Origin: an uncultured Eubacteriales bacterium
Lineage (GTDB): Bacteria > Bacillota > Clostridia > Christensenellales > Aristaeellaceae
DNA: 64,000 bases
NCBI GenBank assembly: GCA_900316415.1
Contig: ONCV01000003.1
Coordinates: 108,775 to 172,774 of the forward strand
Direction of reading: 5' to 3'
Below the pieces are notes generated by a model. That model was given only the letters and a program-made list of their open reading frames with translations. It had not been told where the DNA came from and ran no database searches. The translations under genes were made by a program, and so were the position numbers. Below, piece after piece: positions 9,136-18,122 of the stretch (its first letter is position 1; every line of letters starts with the position of its first letter).

Positions 9136-10647
9136 CTACGCCTCAATCGCTTTCTGCAGGGGAGTCAGATCGATGCCCCGGATCCCCTGCAGCGCCCGGT
9201 ACAATTGCCCGAGCATGAACTTCACACCGCCGCGGACATCGCTTTCACAGTTCAGGGGGAGCACCGGATCATGCACGCTCATGCGCAGCAGGAACCATCC
9301 GCTGTCTCTCCCGGAACCCAAGTCAAAGGAGATCCGGATCCCCTCCCGGTTATCCGGAGCCACATGCCAGGAAGCATCCGTCTCCGCAGTCTTCAATACG
9401 CGGTCGATTGCCTCCTGTCCCTTTGTCCGGAAATCCGTCTCAGTAATATTCATCCGGATTTCGGTGCTTTCCACAGGCTCCTCCAGTCCGGAAATCATTT
9501 CACTCAGGTTCTTTCCCTGCTTTTTCATCTGCATGGCCTTGACCAGCAGCACCGTCACCAGATACATCCCGTCATCGAGGAAATAATTCTCCTTCAGCGC
9601 CGCGTGCCCGCTGGTTTCGATGGCCAGGGGGCAATGGAGGCCCTCCCCGTTCAGGCGGATTGCTTCATCGATCACATTGCGGTATCCGCGCTTGAAACGG
9701 TAATGCTGTCCACCGTGGCTTTCAATGAATTTCTTCAGCCCGCTGGAAGTCACGGAATCCGTCACGATCGTCAACCCCTGCTCGTGTTCCAGCAGAATGG
9801 CGCTGATCAGTGCGATGAGCCGGTTCCGGTTGATTTCCCGTCCCTCCCCGTCGGCAATGGCAGCCCGGTCGCAGTCCGTGTCAAAGATGATGCCCAGATC
9901 CGCGCCGCTCCTTCGAACCGCCGCACAGAGGCTTGCAATCGCTTCCGGATTTTCCGGATTCGGTATGTGATTCGGGAACATGCCGTCCGGATCCAGAAAC
10001 TGGCTTCCGCTGATATTCGCCCCAAGGTTTTCCAGCATCGCGGCATAGAATCCACCCGCTCCGTTTCCGGCATCCACCGCAACGTGCAGTCCCTGCAGCG
10101 GCTTTTCCTCCGCTGTCCCGAGGCCAGAGCGGATCCGGTCCGCAAGCTGCTGCGTGTACACCGGAAGGAAATCCTTCTTCTCCAGCGCGCCGGTCACGGG
10201 ATACTCCTCCGGCCGCAGGGTCTGGGCGTCCCGCAGCAGTTCCTCCACGTCCCTTCCTTCGATTCCGCCCCGCTCCGTGAAGAATTTCAGTCCGTTCCGG
10301 TCCCAGGGATGATGGCTGGCCGTCATCATAATGGATCCGTCCGGCTGAAAACCGGGCGTAACGATCGACATGAACATGGCCGGCGTGGTACACATGCCGA
10401 AGTCCAGCACCCGCGCGCCGGCTCGGCGGATCCCATCCGCTGTGGCCTCCAGCAGCTGAGCGCCGGTAATCCGGCTGTCACGCCCCAGCGCGATGGTAAC
10501 CTCCGCAGGCGTTTTCCCTTTTTCGTCTGCCAGCCGGCGGGCAAAAGCCATGCCCAGGGCAGAGGCAACTTCACCTGTAATGACCGCATTTTCTCCGCAG
10601 GCCACTCCCCGCACGTCCGATCCGCTCTTCAGCTTCAGCCAGTCCAT
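9136..10647 (-). CDS. Phosphomannomutase/phosphoglucomutase family enzyme
   Basis: This 503-residue protein is of the alpha-D-phosphohexomutase superfamily, which interconverts hexose 1- and 6-phosphates through a phosphoserine. Visible motifs are the serine loop MTASHHPWDRNG (about 103-114), the metal loop DTDCDRA (about 252), and a sugar-binding region near AIETSGHAALKENYF. The C-terminal domain includes DNREGIRISFDLG, which resembles the phosphate-binding loop. Whether it prefers mannose or glucose phosphate cannot be read from the sequence. It is 32 nt downstream of the DUF2461 gene and directly upstream of rbgA. A role supplying sugar nucleotides for cell-surface glycans is an inference. 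Confidence 0.92.
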   Translation of the reverse strand: MDWLKLKSGSDVRGVACGENAVITGEVASALGMAFARRLADEKGKTPAEVTIALGRDSRITGAQLLEATADGIRRAGARVLDFGMCTTPAMFMSIVTPGFQPDGSIMMTASHHPWDRNGLKFFTERGGIEGRDVEELLRDAQTLRPEEYPVTGALEKKDFLPVYTQQLADRIRSGLGTAEEKPLQGLHVAVDAGNGAGGFYAAMLENLGANISGSQFLDPDGMFPNHIPNPENPEAIASLCAAVRRSGADLGIIFDTDCDRAAIADGEGREINRNRLIALISAILLEHEQGLTIVTDSVTSSGLKKFIESHGGQHYRFKRGYRNVIDEAIRLNGEGLHCPLAIETSGHAALKENYFLDDGMYLVTVLLVKAMQMKKQGKNLSEMISGLEEPVESTEIRMNITETDFRTKGQEAIDRVLKTAETDASWHVAPDNREGIRISFDLGSGRDSGWFLLRMSVHDPVLPLNCESDVRGGVKFMLGQLYRALQGIRGIDLTPLQKAIEA

Positions 10648-10679
10648 TCACGATTCCTCCTCCGCCGTGTTTTTGTTTG

Positions 10680-11363
10680 CTATCTATTCAGATCATCATA
10701 AATGCCCCGGAAAACCTGATACAGGGGGGCCAGCGTCAGAAAATCGGATTTGATTTCTTCCGCCAGCCGCGGGCTGAATGCCAGGCTGTAATCCGGTTCA
10801 GCCTTTCCCACGTAGATTTCCCGACCCGCGTACCAGCGTTTCATCCGCTCCGGAATCTGGAGCGGAATGGCCATTCGCTTGAAAAAGCTTCCCCCCAGGC
10901 CCAGGCCATGCTGATACAGATCCATATCGTCAATCAGGGCCGTCATTCCGCGCGGATTTGCCTCCATCCTCTTGCGAAAGATATCCATCAGTTCCCGATT
11001 CTCTCCCCAAATCCCGAAGCCCCATCCCAGGCGATCGGGGCCGAACTCACCGTACAAAAAAACCGACTTTTCCCGCGGTTCTCCTTCCCGGCGAAAGATG
11101 AACCACAGATGATCCCTGTACGGACTTTTATCCCGGGAAAAGCGGGTATCCCGGTGGATCCGGCTCAGGCACTTGTGCGGGCGAACTTCCATCAGGGGAT
11201 CGATCTGTTTCGCCGTCGGCGCCAGTTCCTCAATCAGCCGGTAAAAGGGCTGCTGGACCTGTTCCACGTAACGGTCATGCTGTTCATGAAAATAATCCGT
11301 ATAATTGTGAAATCTCAGGTCGAGAAAAAACTGAACCGTTTCATCCGTAAATCCGGTAAACAT
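10680..11363 (-). CDS. DUF2461 family protein
   Basis: This 227-residue cytoplasmic protein matches the DUF2461 family (TIGR02453). Conserved stretches include the N-terminal FTDETVQFFLDL and RIHRDTRFSRDKSPYRDHLWF, plus a glycine-rich GWGFGIWG. The family is widespread in bacteria and has no firmly established function. It is the first gene after a strong promoter-like sequence (TTGCAA-17-TATAAT) and may lead the operon running down to topA. RBS GGAGGTG lies just ahead of the ATG. No signal peptide or membrane segment is seen. Confidence 0.88.
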   Translation of the reverse strand: MFTGFTDETVQFFLDLRFHNYTDYFHEQHDRYVEQVQQPFYRLIEELAPTAKQIDPLMEVRPHKCLSRIHRDTRFSRDKSPYRDHLWFIFRREGEPREKSVFLYGEFGPDRLGWGFGIWGENRELMDIFRKRMEANPRGMTALIDDMDLYQHGLGLGGSFFKRMAIPLQIPERMKRWYAGREIYVGKAEPDYSLAFSPRLAEEIKSDFLTLAPLYQVFRGIYDDLNR

Positions 11364-11389
11364 CCTTCACCTCCGTCAAAACCATACCT

Positions 11390-11418
11390 ATTATATTCAT
11401 TCGAAAGATGGATTGCAA
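11390..11418 (-). promoter_or_regulatory. Sigma-A-type promoter for the DUF2461-to-topA run
   Basis: The minus strand shows a -35 TTGCAA (11413-11418) and a -10 TATAAT (11390-11395) separated by exactly 17 nt. They lie about 27 nt upstream of the DUF2461 start codon. No later strong promoter was noticed before topA. Confidence 0.75.
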
Positions 11419-11422
11419 CTTG

Positions 11423-11452
11423 AAAAAAAAACCGCCTTTCGGCGGTTTTTTT
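11423..11452 (-). terminator. Rho-independent terminator of rplS
   Basis: A GC hairpin (ACCGCC, GAAA loop, GGCGGT on the minus strand) followed by a run of T lies directly after the rplS stop. The reverse strand also has a T run, so the element can act in both directions. It separates rplS from the DUF2461 promoter, which overlaps its far edge. Confidence 0.85.
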
Positions 11453-11460
11453 CAGCACAC

Positions 11461-11817
11461 TCAGACGCGCTTGACTTCCTTGATCTTGGCGGCCTTGCCC
11501 TGCCGGTCGCGAAGATAATACAGCTTCGCGCGGCGAACCTTGCCGTGCCGGATCAGTTCCACGTGATCTACGCGGGGAGAATGGATGGGGAACGTGCGCT
11601 CCACACCGATCCCATAGGAAACCCGGCGAACCGTGAAGGTTTCACGGATACCGCCGTTGCGCTTGGCAATCACAGTGCCCTCGAAAGCCTGAAGACGCTC
11701 GCGGGAACCTTCCACAACCTTAACCCAAACCCGGACAGTGTCGCCCACGTTGATCTGCGGAAGATCGCTGCGAATCTGCTTCGCCTCGATGGAACGGATG
11801 ATCTCGTTCATGTTCAT
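11461..11817 (-). CDS. rplS: 50S ribosomal protein L19
   Basis: This 118-residue protein sits at the 30S-50S interface of the ribosome. Typical L19 segments are [49 protein letters not shown] and the C-terminal [14 protein letters not shown]. Length and basic character are normal. It is a monocistronic unit here, with a strong promoter, a 5' leader of about 95 nt with hairpins, and a terminator right after the stop. Upstream leaders of rplS in Firmicutes are known autoregulatory candidates (L19 leader). Confidence 0.98.
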   Translation of the reverse strand: MNMNEIIRSIEAKQIRSDLPQINVGDTVRVWVKVVEGSRERLQAFEGTVIAKRNGGIRETFTVRRVSYGIGVERTFPIHSPRVDHVELIRHGKVRRAKLYYLRDRQGKAAKIKEVKRV

Positions 11818-11917
11818 GTGCCTCCTTCCCTCTCAGACGTTCTTTCACCGGTCAATCCGCCCGAACGGACAGATCCAAACTTCACCCGGCCAGAGGACCG
11901 CCCACATACAGATAGAT

Positions 11918-11946
11918 ATATTACCGCAGATTAGTAAAAAATGCAA
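11918..11946 (-). promoter_or_regulatory. Promoter of rplS
   Basis: -35 TTGCAT (11941-11946) and -10 TAATAT (11918-11923) on the minus strand are spaced by 17 nt. Transcription would begin near 11911, leaving a leader of about 95 nt. That leader contains an 8-bp hairpin (ATCTGTCC/GGGCGGAT with wobbles) resembling a ribosomal-protein leader. Confidence 0.75.
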
Positions 11947-12056
11947 GAGGAAAAAGCATTCTGAAACAGCCTGCAAAAAAGCGGTCTGAAACGCCCCGTA
12001 AAAGCAGCGATCTGAGGCTCCTGCAAAGCCATTTTCCCGTTTCGGGATGGCTTATC

Positions 12057-12989
12057 TCATCGGAGGATCGTCATCGCCCGGTCGTATGCATCGCTCTCCA
12101 GGATGGAAAAGGCCTGCCGCAGCGGCTCCCGTCGCAGAAAGGTTCCCTGCCGCTTGGCATAATGCCGGGTGCCCTTCCGGATCTCGTCCGCGGTTTTCTC
12201 CAGATCCCAGACCCCGTCCAGATGGAGAATCATCTCCTTGTAGCCCAGCGCCTGCATGCTCTGGGCATTCCGGGGGACGCCCTCCTCCAGCAGCCGGCGC
12301 ACCTCGTCCTTCAGCCCCTGCCGAATCATCTCATTCACGCGCAGATTGATCCGGTCATAAAGGACTTCCCGGGGCATCTCCGCGGCGGCGATCCGCCACT
12401 CAAAGGGGGAAGGCATCTCCCGGTCCGGCTGTCTGGAAAAGGGGATGCCGGTCGCCCGGGTTACCTCAATCGCTCGGATCGTCCTCCGAACATCGTTCAG
12501 GGGAAGCCGGGCGGCGGTCTCCGGATCCATCTCCCTCAGCACCTCATGCAGCTGAATCCTGCCCTCCGGCTGATCCGCCAGCGTATGCAGCTTCCTGCGA
12601 AGCTCTTCGTTCGCAGGAACAGAGCCCATCCCCAGGGGATGAACCAAAGCCTGAAGATAGAGCCCCGTTCCGCCGACGAACAGCAGTTCCTTCCCTTCCC
12701 GTTCCCATTTTTCCCGGATCAGCTTCTCCGCTCTTTCCCGGTACATCGCGACGCTGAAGCTTTCCCGCGGATCGCAGAGATCCAGCAGATGATGCGGTAC
12801 CTGTCTCCGTTCCGCCGCGGTGGGCTTGGCCGTGCCGATCTCCATTCCGCGATAGATCTGCATGCTGTCCATGCAGGCAATCTCCCAGCCGTTCCGCCCG
12901 GCCAATTCCAGGCTCAGGGCAGTTTTTCCGCTGGCCGTGGGTCCGGTCAGTACCCGGCAAATGATTTTTGTCTCCATCGGGTTTCTCAT
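12057..12989 (-). CDS. miaA: tRNA dimethylallyltransferase
   Basis: MiaA transfers the isopentenyl group of dimethylallyl diphosphate to A37 of tRNAs reading U-starting codons, forming i6A37. The P-loop GPTASGKT is at residues 16-23, followed by DSMQIYRGMEIGTAKP and the VGGTGLYLQAL motif, all standard. I chose the start at 12989, where ATG overlaps the mutL TGA as ATGA. This gives 310 residues, the normal length. An upstream extension would lie inside mutL. MiaB, the enzyme acting next on the same base, is encoded in the same run at 18.1-19.5 kb. It is the last gene of this block before rplS. Confidence 0.95.
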   Translation of the reverse strand: MRNPMETKIICRVLTGPTASGKTALSLELAGRNGWEIACMDSMQIYRGMEIGTAKPTAAERRQVPHHLLDLCDPRESFSVAMYRERAEKLIREKWEREGKELLFVGGTGLYLQALVHPLGMGSVPANEELRRKLHTLADQPEGRIQLHEVLREMDPETAARLPLNDVRRTIRAIEVTRATGIPFSRQPDREMPSPFEWRIAAAEMPREVLYDRINLRVNEMIRQGLKDEVRRLLEEGVPRNAQSMQALGYKEMILHLDGVWDLEKTADEIRKGTRHYAKRQGTFLRREPLRQAFSILESDAYDRAMTILR

Positions 12990-15001
12990 GACTGAATTCG
13001 CCTGAACTTCCGATCCAGTTCCGTATGGCTGATGGAAACCACGAGCGGGCGCCCATGGGGACACGTAGGCGTTACCTTTCGATCAATCATCTCTTCCACC
13101 AAAGAGCGAAGCACGTCCTCCGTCAGTTTTTCTCCGCCCTTGACCGCGTGCTTGCAAGCCTGCTGCAGAATCGCAGCCCGCTTCTTGTCCGCACCGGGAA
13201 GACGTCCCCGCTCCAACTCGTCGATCGCCTCGTGGAGAAAGGCTGCGCTTTCGTTTCGGCCCAGCAGAACGGGTACGGAGCGGATTGCTACCTCTGTCTC
13301 GCTGAAGGGTTCCACCGTCAGACCCACCCCCTCCAGCAGCTCTCGGTTTTCCTCCAGGACGGACATCTCCGCCCTGGACACGGAAACGATGGACGGAACC
13401 AGCAGTTCCTGGCCTGCCCGCTGTTCCTCGCAGGCCTTCATCATCCGATCAAAAAGCAGCCTTTCATGAACGGCATGCTGATCCACCATCAGCAGATGAT
13501 CGGCGTATTCAATCAGGATAAAGGTATCGAACAGGGCCCCGAAGATTCGCATGGGCCGGGGAAAGTTCTCCGGCAGCGCGCTGATCTGTTCCGTCTGTTC
13601 TGCCACTTCTTCCGGCTTCGCCCGCTCCTGCACCTCTTTCTCTGCCGGGATCGTTCTCGGCTCTTCCCCGGGGTTCTGGGATGGCAGGGATATTTCGGTT
13701 CTTCTTCCTTCCGTTTCCGGAGTATCCCGGACCGTGTCCGTCCTTGATCTTTCCGTCTCCGGCCGAGGAAGCAGATCCGGTTTCAAGGCCTCCGGACGGG
13801 ACACGGGAACCTGCGTCCGACCTTCAATCGGGCGATACACCGGCTGCGGCTGCTCGTGGAGCATAATCTCCGGGATCACGCCTCCAATGGAGATTTCCGC
13901 CTTCCGTACAGGCTCCGGTTCCTTTGGGGCTGCCGGCTGCGGCCGGACATCCGGCACCGCATCCCGTGGCGAAGCAGGGGTCAGGGACATTTCCACCGGT
14001 CTTTCAAAGGCATCCCGGTCCTGCAGGGCATCGTAGACCAGGCTGAAAACAGCTTCCCGCACCTGCTGATCAAAGCGGAACCGAACCTCCATCTTGTTTG
14101 GATGAACATTGACATTCACATTCTCCGGTGCCATATCCAGATACAGGATGCAGAGGGGGTATTTTCCGATCATCACCCGTTCCCTGCAGGCATCCTCCGT
14201 CGCGCCGCTGAGCAGGGGGCTTCGAAGCATCCGGCGGTTGACAAAGAAGAATTCTCCGGACCGATTGTTCCGGGCGTTTTCTCCGATGCCCACAAATCCG
14301 CGAAGAAGCACGCCTCCCTCGTGTCCGTCGACCCTGCGGAGGGTCCGGACCACCTGGGGCCCATAGAGCGCCACGGCGGCGGATTCGATTTTTCCATCTC
14401 CCGGGGAATGATAGACCATCCGGTTTCCGTTCATGTACCGAAAGCTGACATCCGGGCGGCTCAGGATCAGATGCGCGATCAGATCCGTCACCGCATTTGC
14501 TTCCGTTACAGGCTTTTTCAGGAACCCTCTGCGAACCGGAACATTGAAAAACAGCTCGCGAACCAGAATGCTGGTACCCGGTGCACACGCAGCCTCCGAG
14601 ATTTCCTGAATCAGTCCGCCCTCATTCCGGACCCGGATTCCGCTTTCCCGATCCGCTGTCCGGGTCGTCAGCGTCACCTTTCCCACTGCCGCAATGGAAG
14701 CCAGTGCTTCTCCCCGGAATCCCAGGGATTCCACTGTGTCCAGGTCCTCCACGCTGCGGATTTTACTGGTGGCATGGCGCTCAAAGGCCATGCGGATGTC
14801 GCTTTCATCGATGCCGCATCCGTCATCCGTCACCCGGAAGGAGTCGATCCCCCCTTCCGTGATTTCGACGGAGATATGCTTCGCGCCGGCATCCAGGCTG
14901 TTTTCAACCAGCTCCTTGATTGCGGCCGCGGGTCTTTCCACAACTTCACCCGCCGCAATCTTGCTGATCAGATCATCGCTGAGCATTCTGATTCTGGGCA
15001 T
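12986..15001 (-). CDS. mutL: DNA mismatch repair endonuclease MutL
   Basis: MutL couples mismatch recognition by MutS to strand removal. The GHKL ATPase domain has ELVENSLDAGA, DDGCGI and GFRGEAL. A long acidic, proline-rich linker (about residues 335-470) leads to the C-terminal dimerisation and endonuclease domain (about 480-671). There the metal motif reads DQHAVHERLLFD. The usual DQHA-x2-E-x4-E pattern is present except that the final Glu is Asp. ACKHAVKGG and CPHGRP complete the site, so nuclease activity is expected, as in most bacteria lacking MutH. It lies 40 nt after mutS and overlaps miaA by 4 nt. Confidence 0.96.
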   Translation of the reverse strand: MPRIRMLSDDLISKIAAGEVVERPAAAIKELVENSLDAGAKHISVEITEGGIDSFRVTDDGCGIDESDIRMAFERHATSKIRSVEDLDTVESLGFRGEALASIAAVGKVTLTTRTADRESGIRVRNEGGLIQEISEAACAPGTSILVRELFFNVPVRRGFLKKPVTEANAVTDLIAHLILSRPDVSFRYMNGNRMVYHSPGDGKIESAAVALYGPQVVRTLRRVDGHEGGVLLRGFVGIGENARNNRSGEFFFVNRRMLRSPLLSGATEDACRERVMIGKYPLCILYLDMAPENVNVNVHPNKMEVRFRFDQQVREAVFSLVYDALQDRDAFERPVEMSLTPASPRDAVPDVRPQPAAPKEPEPVRKAEISIGGVIPEIMLHEQPQPVYRPIEGRTQVPVSRPEALKPDLLPRPETERSRTDTVRDTPETEGRRTEISLPSQNPGEEPRTIPAEKEVQERAKPEEVAEQTEQISALPENFPRPMRIFGALFDTFILIEYADHLLMVDQHAVHERLLFDRMMKACEEQRAGQELLVPSIVSVSRAEMSVLEENRELLEGVGLTVEPFSETEVAIRSVPVLLGRNESAAFLHEAIDELERGRLPGADKKRAAILQQACKHAVKGGEKLTEDVLRSLVEEMIDRKVTPTCPHGRPLVVSISHTELDRKFRRIQS

Positions 15002-15041
15002 ATATTCCTCCAGTCTGCGTTCAAAGCCCTATCGGAATTTT

Positions 15042-17651
15042 CTACAATTTCCGCGCCTTTTCCCGAAGCAGGAAAAGTTTGTTGATGGCATCCATCGGCG
15101 TCAGCGCCATCACATCAATGGACTGAAGCTCATTGATTATTTCCGTTTTCTGATAATCAAAAAGATCCACCTGCTCATTCTTCCTGGGCTTTTCGTCCTC
15201 CCCAAGAATGTTCTGGCCAATGGTGTTCTGATTGATGTCGCTCACCTCCAGCCGGGCCTGAATCTCATGAGCCCGGACAATGACCGGGTGAGGGACCCCC
15301 GCCAGACGGGCAACATGGACACCAAAGCTTTTATCCGCACCGCCCCGGATGATTTTCCGGAGGAAGATCACGTCTTCCCCATGCTCCCGCACCGAGATGC
15401 AGTAATTCCGAACTCCGTCCAGATGCCCCTCCAGCTCGCTCAGTTCATGATAATGCGTGGCAAACAGGGTCTTCGCACCGATGTTTTCTTTCTGAACGAT
15501 GTACTCCACGACCGCCCAGGCAATCGCCAGACCGTCAAAGGTACTGGTTCCCCTGCCAATCTCGTCCAGAATGATCAGGCTGTTGGCCGTCGCATTCCGG
15601 AGGATATAAGCCGTTTCACTCATCTCCACCATGAAGGTGCTCTGACCGCTGGCCAGATCATCGGAGGCGCCCACCCGGGTAAATATCCGGTCACAGACGG
15701 GAAGATGGGCCTCCGTAGCCGGAACAAAGCTGCCCACCTGCGCCATCAGGCAGATCAGAGCCACCTGTCGCATGTAGGTGCTCTTTCCGGCCATATTCGG
15801 TCCGGTAATAATCATCATTCGGTTCTGATCCAGATCCAGTTCCGTATCATTGGGGACAAATTCCCCGCTGGGCAGGCTCCGTTCCACCACCGGGTGACGT
15901 CCCTCCAGGATCTTCAGGCTGCCATCGGCGGTCATCTCCGGGCGTACGTATCGATTCTCCACGGCTGCTCTCGCAAGGCTCTGCAGCACGTCCAGCTGCT
16001 TGAGCGCTTCGCAGGTCCGCTGAATCCGGCCGATGCAGGAAGCCACCTGATCCCGAAGCTCTCCGAACAGGCGCAGTTCCAGGCGCACACTCTGTTCCTG
16101 AGCCCCGATGATCTTCTGCTCAATTTCCTTCAGCTCCGGAGTCATGTATCTTTCCGCATTGGCCAGCGTCTGCTTCCGGGTATACCGATCCGGAACCAGG
16201 CTGAGGTAGCTTTTCGTAACTTCGATATAGTATCCGAATACGCGGTTGTACTGGATTCGAAGGTTCTTGATGCCGGTTTCTTCCCGTTCCCGGGCCTCCA
16301 TGTCCAGAATCCATTGTTTTCCGTTGGTTTGCGCTTCCCGATATTCATCCAGTTCCCGGGAATATCCGTCCCGGATGATTCCGCCCTCGGTAATAACCAG
16401 GGGAGCATCCGGATGAATCGCCCGTTCCAGCAGGTCTGTCAAATCCTCGAGGGGATCCAGTTCCGTCCGGATGCGCTGAATCAGCGTGGATTGTCCATCC
16501 GAAAGCAGATTCAGGACGCCGGGAATCTTCTGCAGGCTGTTGCACAGGGCCAGGCAGTCCCGGGCATTCAGATTCCGGTAGGCCACTTTGCTCAACAGCC
16601 GTTCCATATCGTAGACTCCGGTCAGTTCTTCCTGTACGGAGGTACAAAGGACCGGATTATTTGCCAGTTCCTCCACCGCATCATGCCGGGACTGAATATC
16701 TTCCCGGCGCAGCAGCGGCTGCTCCAGCCATTGTTTCAGCAGCCGGCCTCCCATCGCCGTCGCCGTCCGATCCAGAAGCGCCAGCAGGGTTCCCTTCCGG
16801 CCCTTTCCCCGCAGGCTTTCTGTCAGCTCCAGGTTTCGCCTTGTTCCCGGATCGAGCAGCATGACCCTTCCGTTTTCCACCAGGCGCAGAGTTCTCATAT
16901 GCTCCAGCGAGTTTTTCTGGGTTTCCCTCAGATATCTCATCAGGGCGCCGGCCGCGCAGACCGCTACCGCTGCCTTGCTGTCCTCCAGGCCGACAGGCGT
17001 CAGCGAGGACAGGCGAAACTGCTCCATCAGCGTGTCCGCTGCATTTTTTCTCTGGAACCAGCTTTCCGCAATCCGGGCATTCGCCGGCAGATCGAGGCCG
17101 GTAAGTTCCCGAAGCCGGGATGGATCGTTGCAGATCATTTCCGATGCGCCGATCCGGTCGATTTCCGGGCGCAGCGTCGTTTCCATCGGTTCCTCCGCGT
17201 AGAATTCTCCCGTGGAAACATCCGCAAAGGCCAGCCCGATCTCCTTCCCTTTCAGATAGACGCAGATCAGGTAATTGTTGCTTTTTTCATCCAGCATGGC
17301 GCTGTCTGTCAGCGTTCCTGCGGTAATGACCCGCACAACATCCCGCTCCACCAGGCCCTTGGCCAGGGCGGGATCCTCCAGCTGTTCACAGATGGCAACC
17401 TTATAGCCTTTCTCGATCAGCTTTTCCACATAGGTATTTACCGCGTGGTAGGGCACCCCGCACATGGGAGCCCTTTCCTCCAGCCCGCAGTCCCTGCCGG
17501 TCAGCGTTAATTCCAGCTCCCGGGAGGCGGTCTTTGCATCCTCAAAAAACAGCTCGTAAAAATCCCCCAGACGGAACAGCAGCAGGCAGTCCGCATATTG
17601 CTCATGGATCTGCAGGTACTGCTGCATCATCGGTGAAAGCGCCATCTTCAT
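15042..17651 (-). CDS. mutS: DNA mismatch repair protein MutS
   Basis: This 869-residue MutS1 recognises mismatched bases. The N-terminal mismatch-binding domain includes LLLFRLGDFYELFFEDA, a form of the conserved GDFYE motif. The ATPase domain has Walker A GPNMAGKST (about 610), the Walker B region SLIILDEIGRGTSTFDG, and the conserved LFATHYHEL. Length is standard. The neighbour upstream is a YlbF/YmcA-like gene and the neighbour downstream is mutL. The order miaB-ymcA-...-mutS-mutL is also that of Bacillus subtilis. No unusual composition is seen. Confidence 0.97.
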   Translation of the reverse strand: MKMALSPMMQQYLQIHEQYADCLLLFRLGDFYELFFEDAKTASRELELTLTGRDCGLEERAPMCGVPYHAVNTYVEKLIEKGYKVAICEQLEDPALAKGLVERDVVRVITAGTLTDSAMLDEKSNNYLICVYLKGKEIGLAFADVSTGEFYAEEPMETTLRPEIDRIGASEMICNDPSRLRELTGLDLPANARIAESWFQRKNAADTLMEQFRLSSLTPVGLEDSKAAVAVCAAGALMRYLRETQKNSLEHMRTLRLVENGRVMLLDPGTRRNLELTESLRGKGRKGTLLALLDRTATAMGGRLLKQWLEQPLLRREDIQSRHDAVEELANNPVLCTSVQEELTGVYDMERLLSKVAYRNLNARDCLALCNSLQKIPGVLNLLSDGQSTLIQRIRTELDPLEDLTDLLERAIHPDAPLVITEGGIIRDGYSRELDEYREAQTNGKQWILDMEAREREETGIKNLRIQYNRVFGYYIEVTKSYLSLVPDRYTRKQTLANAERYMTPELKEIEQKIIGAQEQSVRLELRLFGELRDQVASCIGRIQRTCEALKQLDVLQSLARAAVENRYVRPEMTADGSLKILEGRHPVVERSLPSGEFVPNDTELDLDQNRMMIITGPNMAGKSTYMRQVALICLMAQVGSFVPATEAHLPVCDRIFTRVGASDDLASGQSTFMVEMSETAYILRNATANSLIILDEIGRGTSTFDGLAIAWAVVEYIVQKENIGAKTLFATHYHELSELEGHLDGVRNYCISVREHGEDVIFLRKIIRGGADKSFGVHVARLAGVPHPVIVRAHEIQARLEVSDINQNTIGQNILGEDEKPRKNEQVDLFDYQKTEIINELQSIDVMALTPMDAINKLFLLREKARKL

Positions 17652-17708
17652 TTCCCTCGTTCTGTCAGTTTCTCCGAAAATTCCGGAACAGGAGAGCCCT
17701 GGATTTCA

Positions 17709-18119
17709 TCAGCCGCATCCGCTGCATCCGCTGCAGTCTCCGCTGCATCCTGAACCGCCGCCGAAATCTTCCTCCCGCAGTTCACCGGTGATTACAATCC
17801 GCAGAACCCGGTTCACGCTGTTCATCATCTCCGAAAATGCCTTGCGGGCTGCCTTCAGTTCCAGGACCTTTTCGTTGGCATTCATCTCCGCCTCCGCCTG
17901 CACCATTTCCCGGTTGGCCTGCTTCAGTTCTTCCGGATCCATTCCTTTTGCGGTCAGGAGGTCCTCCACCCGCTGCCGCTTCCGCATCAGACGGTTCACC
18001 GCCTCCGCGGCCGCCTCGTCCTCCTGAAGCTCCGCTTCCTTTTCCTTCATTCGATGATAGATATCGCTTGCTGCAATTGCATCCGCAAGCTCCTGCGCTT
18101 TCTGCATAACCTGCTTCAT
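17709..18119 (-). CDS. YlbF/YmcA (Ric complex) family protein with four-Cys tail
   Basis: This 136-residue helical protein is of the YlbF/YmcA family (Com_YlbF). In Bacillus, YmcA, YlbF and YaaT form the Ric complex, which binds [4Fe-4S] clusters and acts with RNase Y, sporulation and biofilm control. The body is coiled-coil-like and charged. The last dozen residues are GCSGDCSGCSGCG, placing cysteines at 125, 129, 132 and 135 in a CxxxCxxCxxC pattern that could ligate a cluster. Position directly after miaB (3 nt gap) and before mutS matches B. subtilis ymcA, so this is more likely the YmcA (RicA) counterpart. That paralogue choice rests on gene order only. Confidence 0.82.
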   Translation of the reverse strand: MKQVMQKAQELADAIAASDIYHRMKEKEAELQEDEAAAEAVNRLMRKRQRVEDLLTAKGMDPEELKQANREMVQAEAEMNANEKVLELKAARKAFSEMMNSVNRVLRIVITGELREEDFGGGSGCSGDCSGCSGCG

Positions 18120-18122
18120 GGC

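Noticed and set aside
14694..17510. 938-residue open frame on the plus strand
   Set aside because: It is the mirror of mutS and mutL in a GC-rich genome. The protein is low-complexity, lacks family motifs and has no RBS-linked context.
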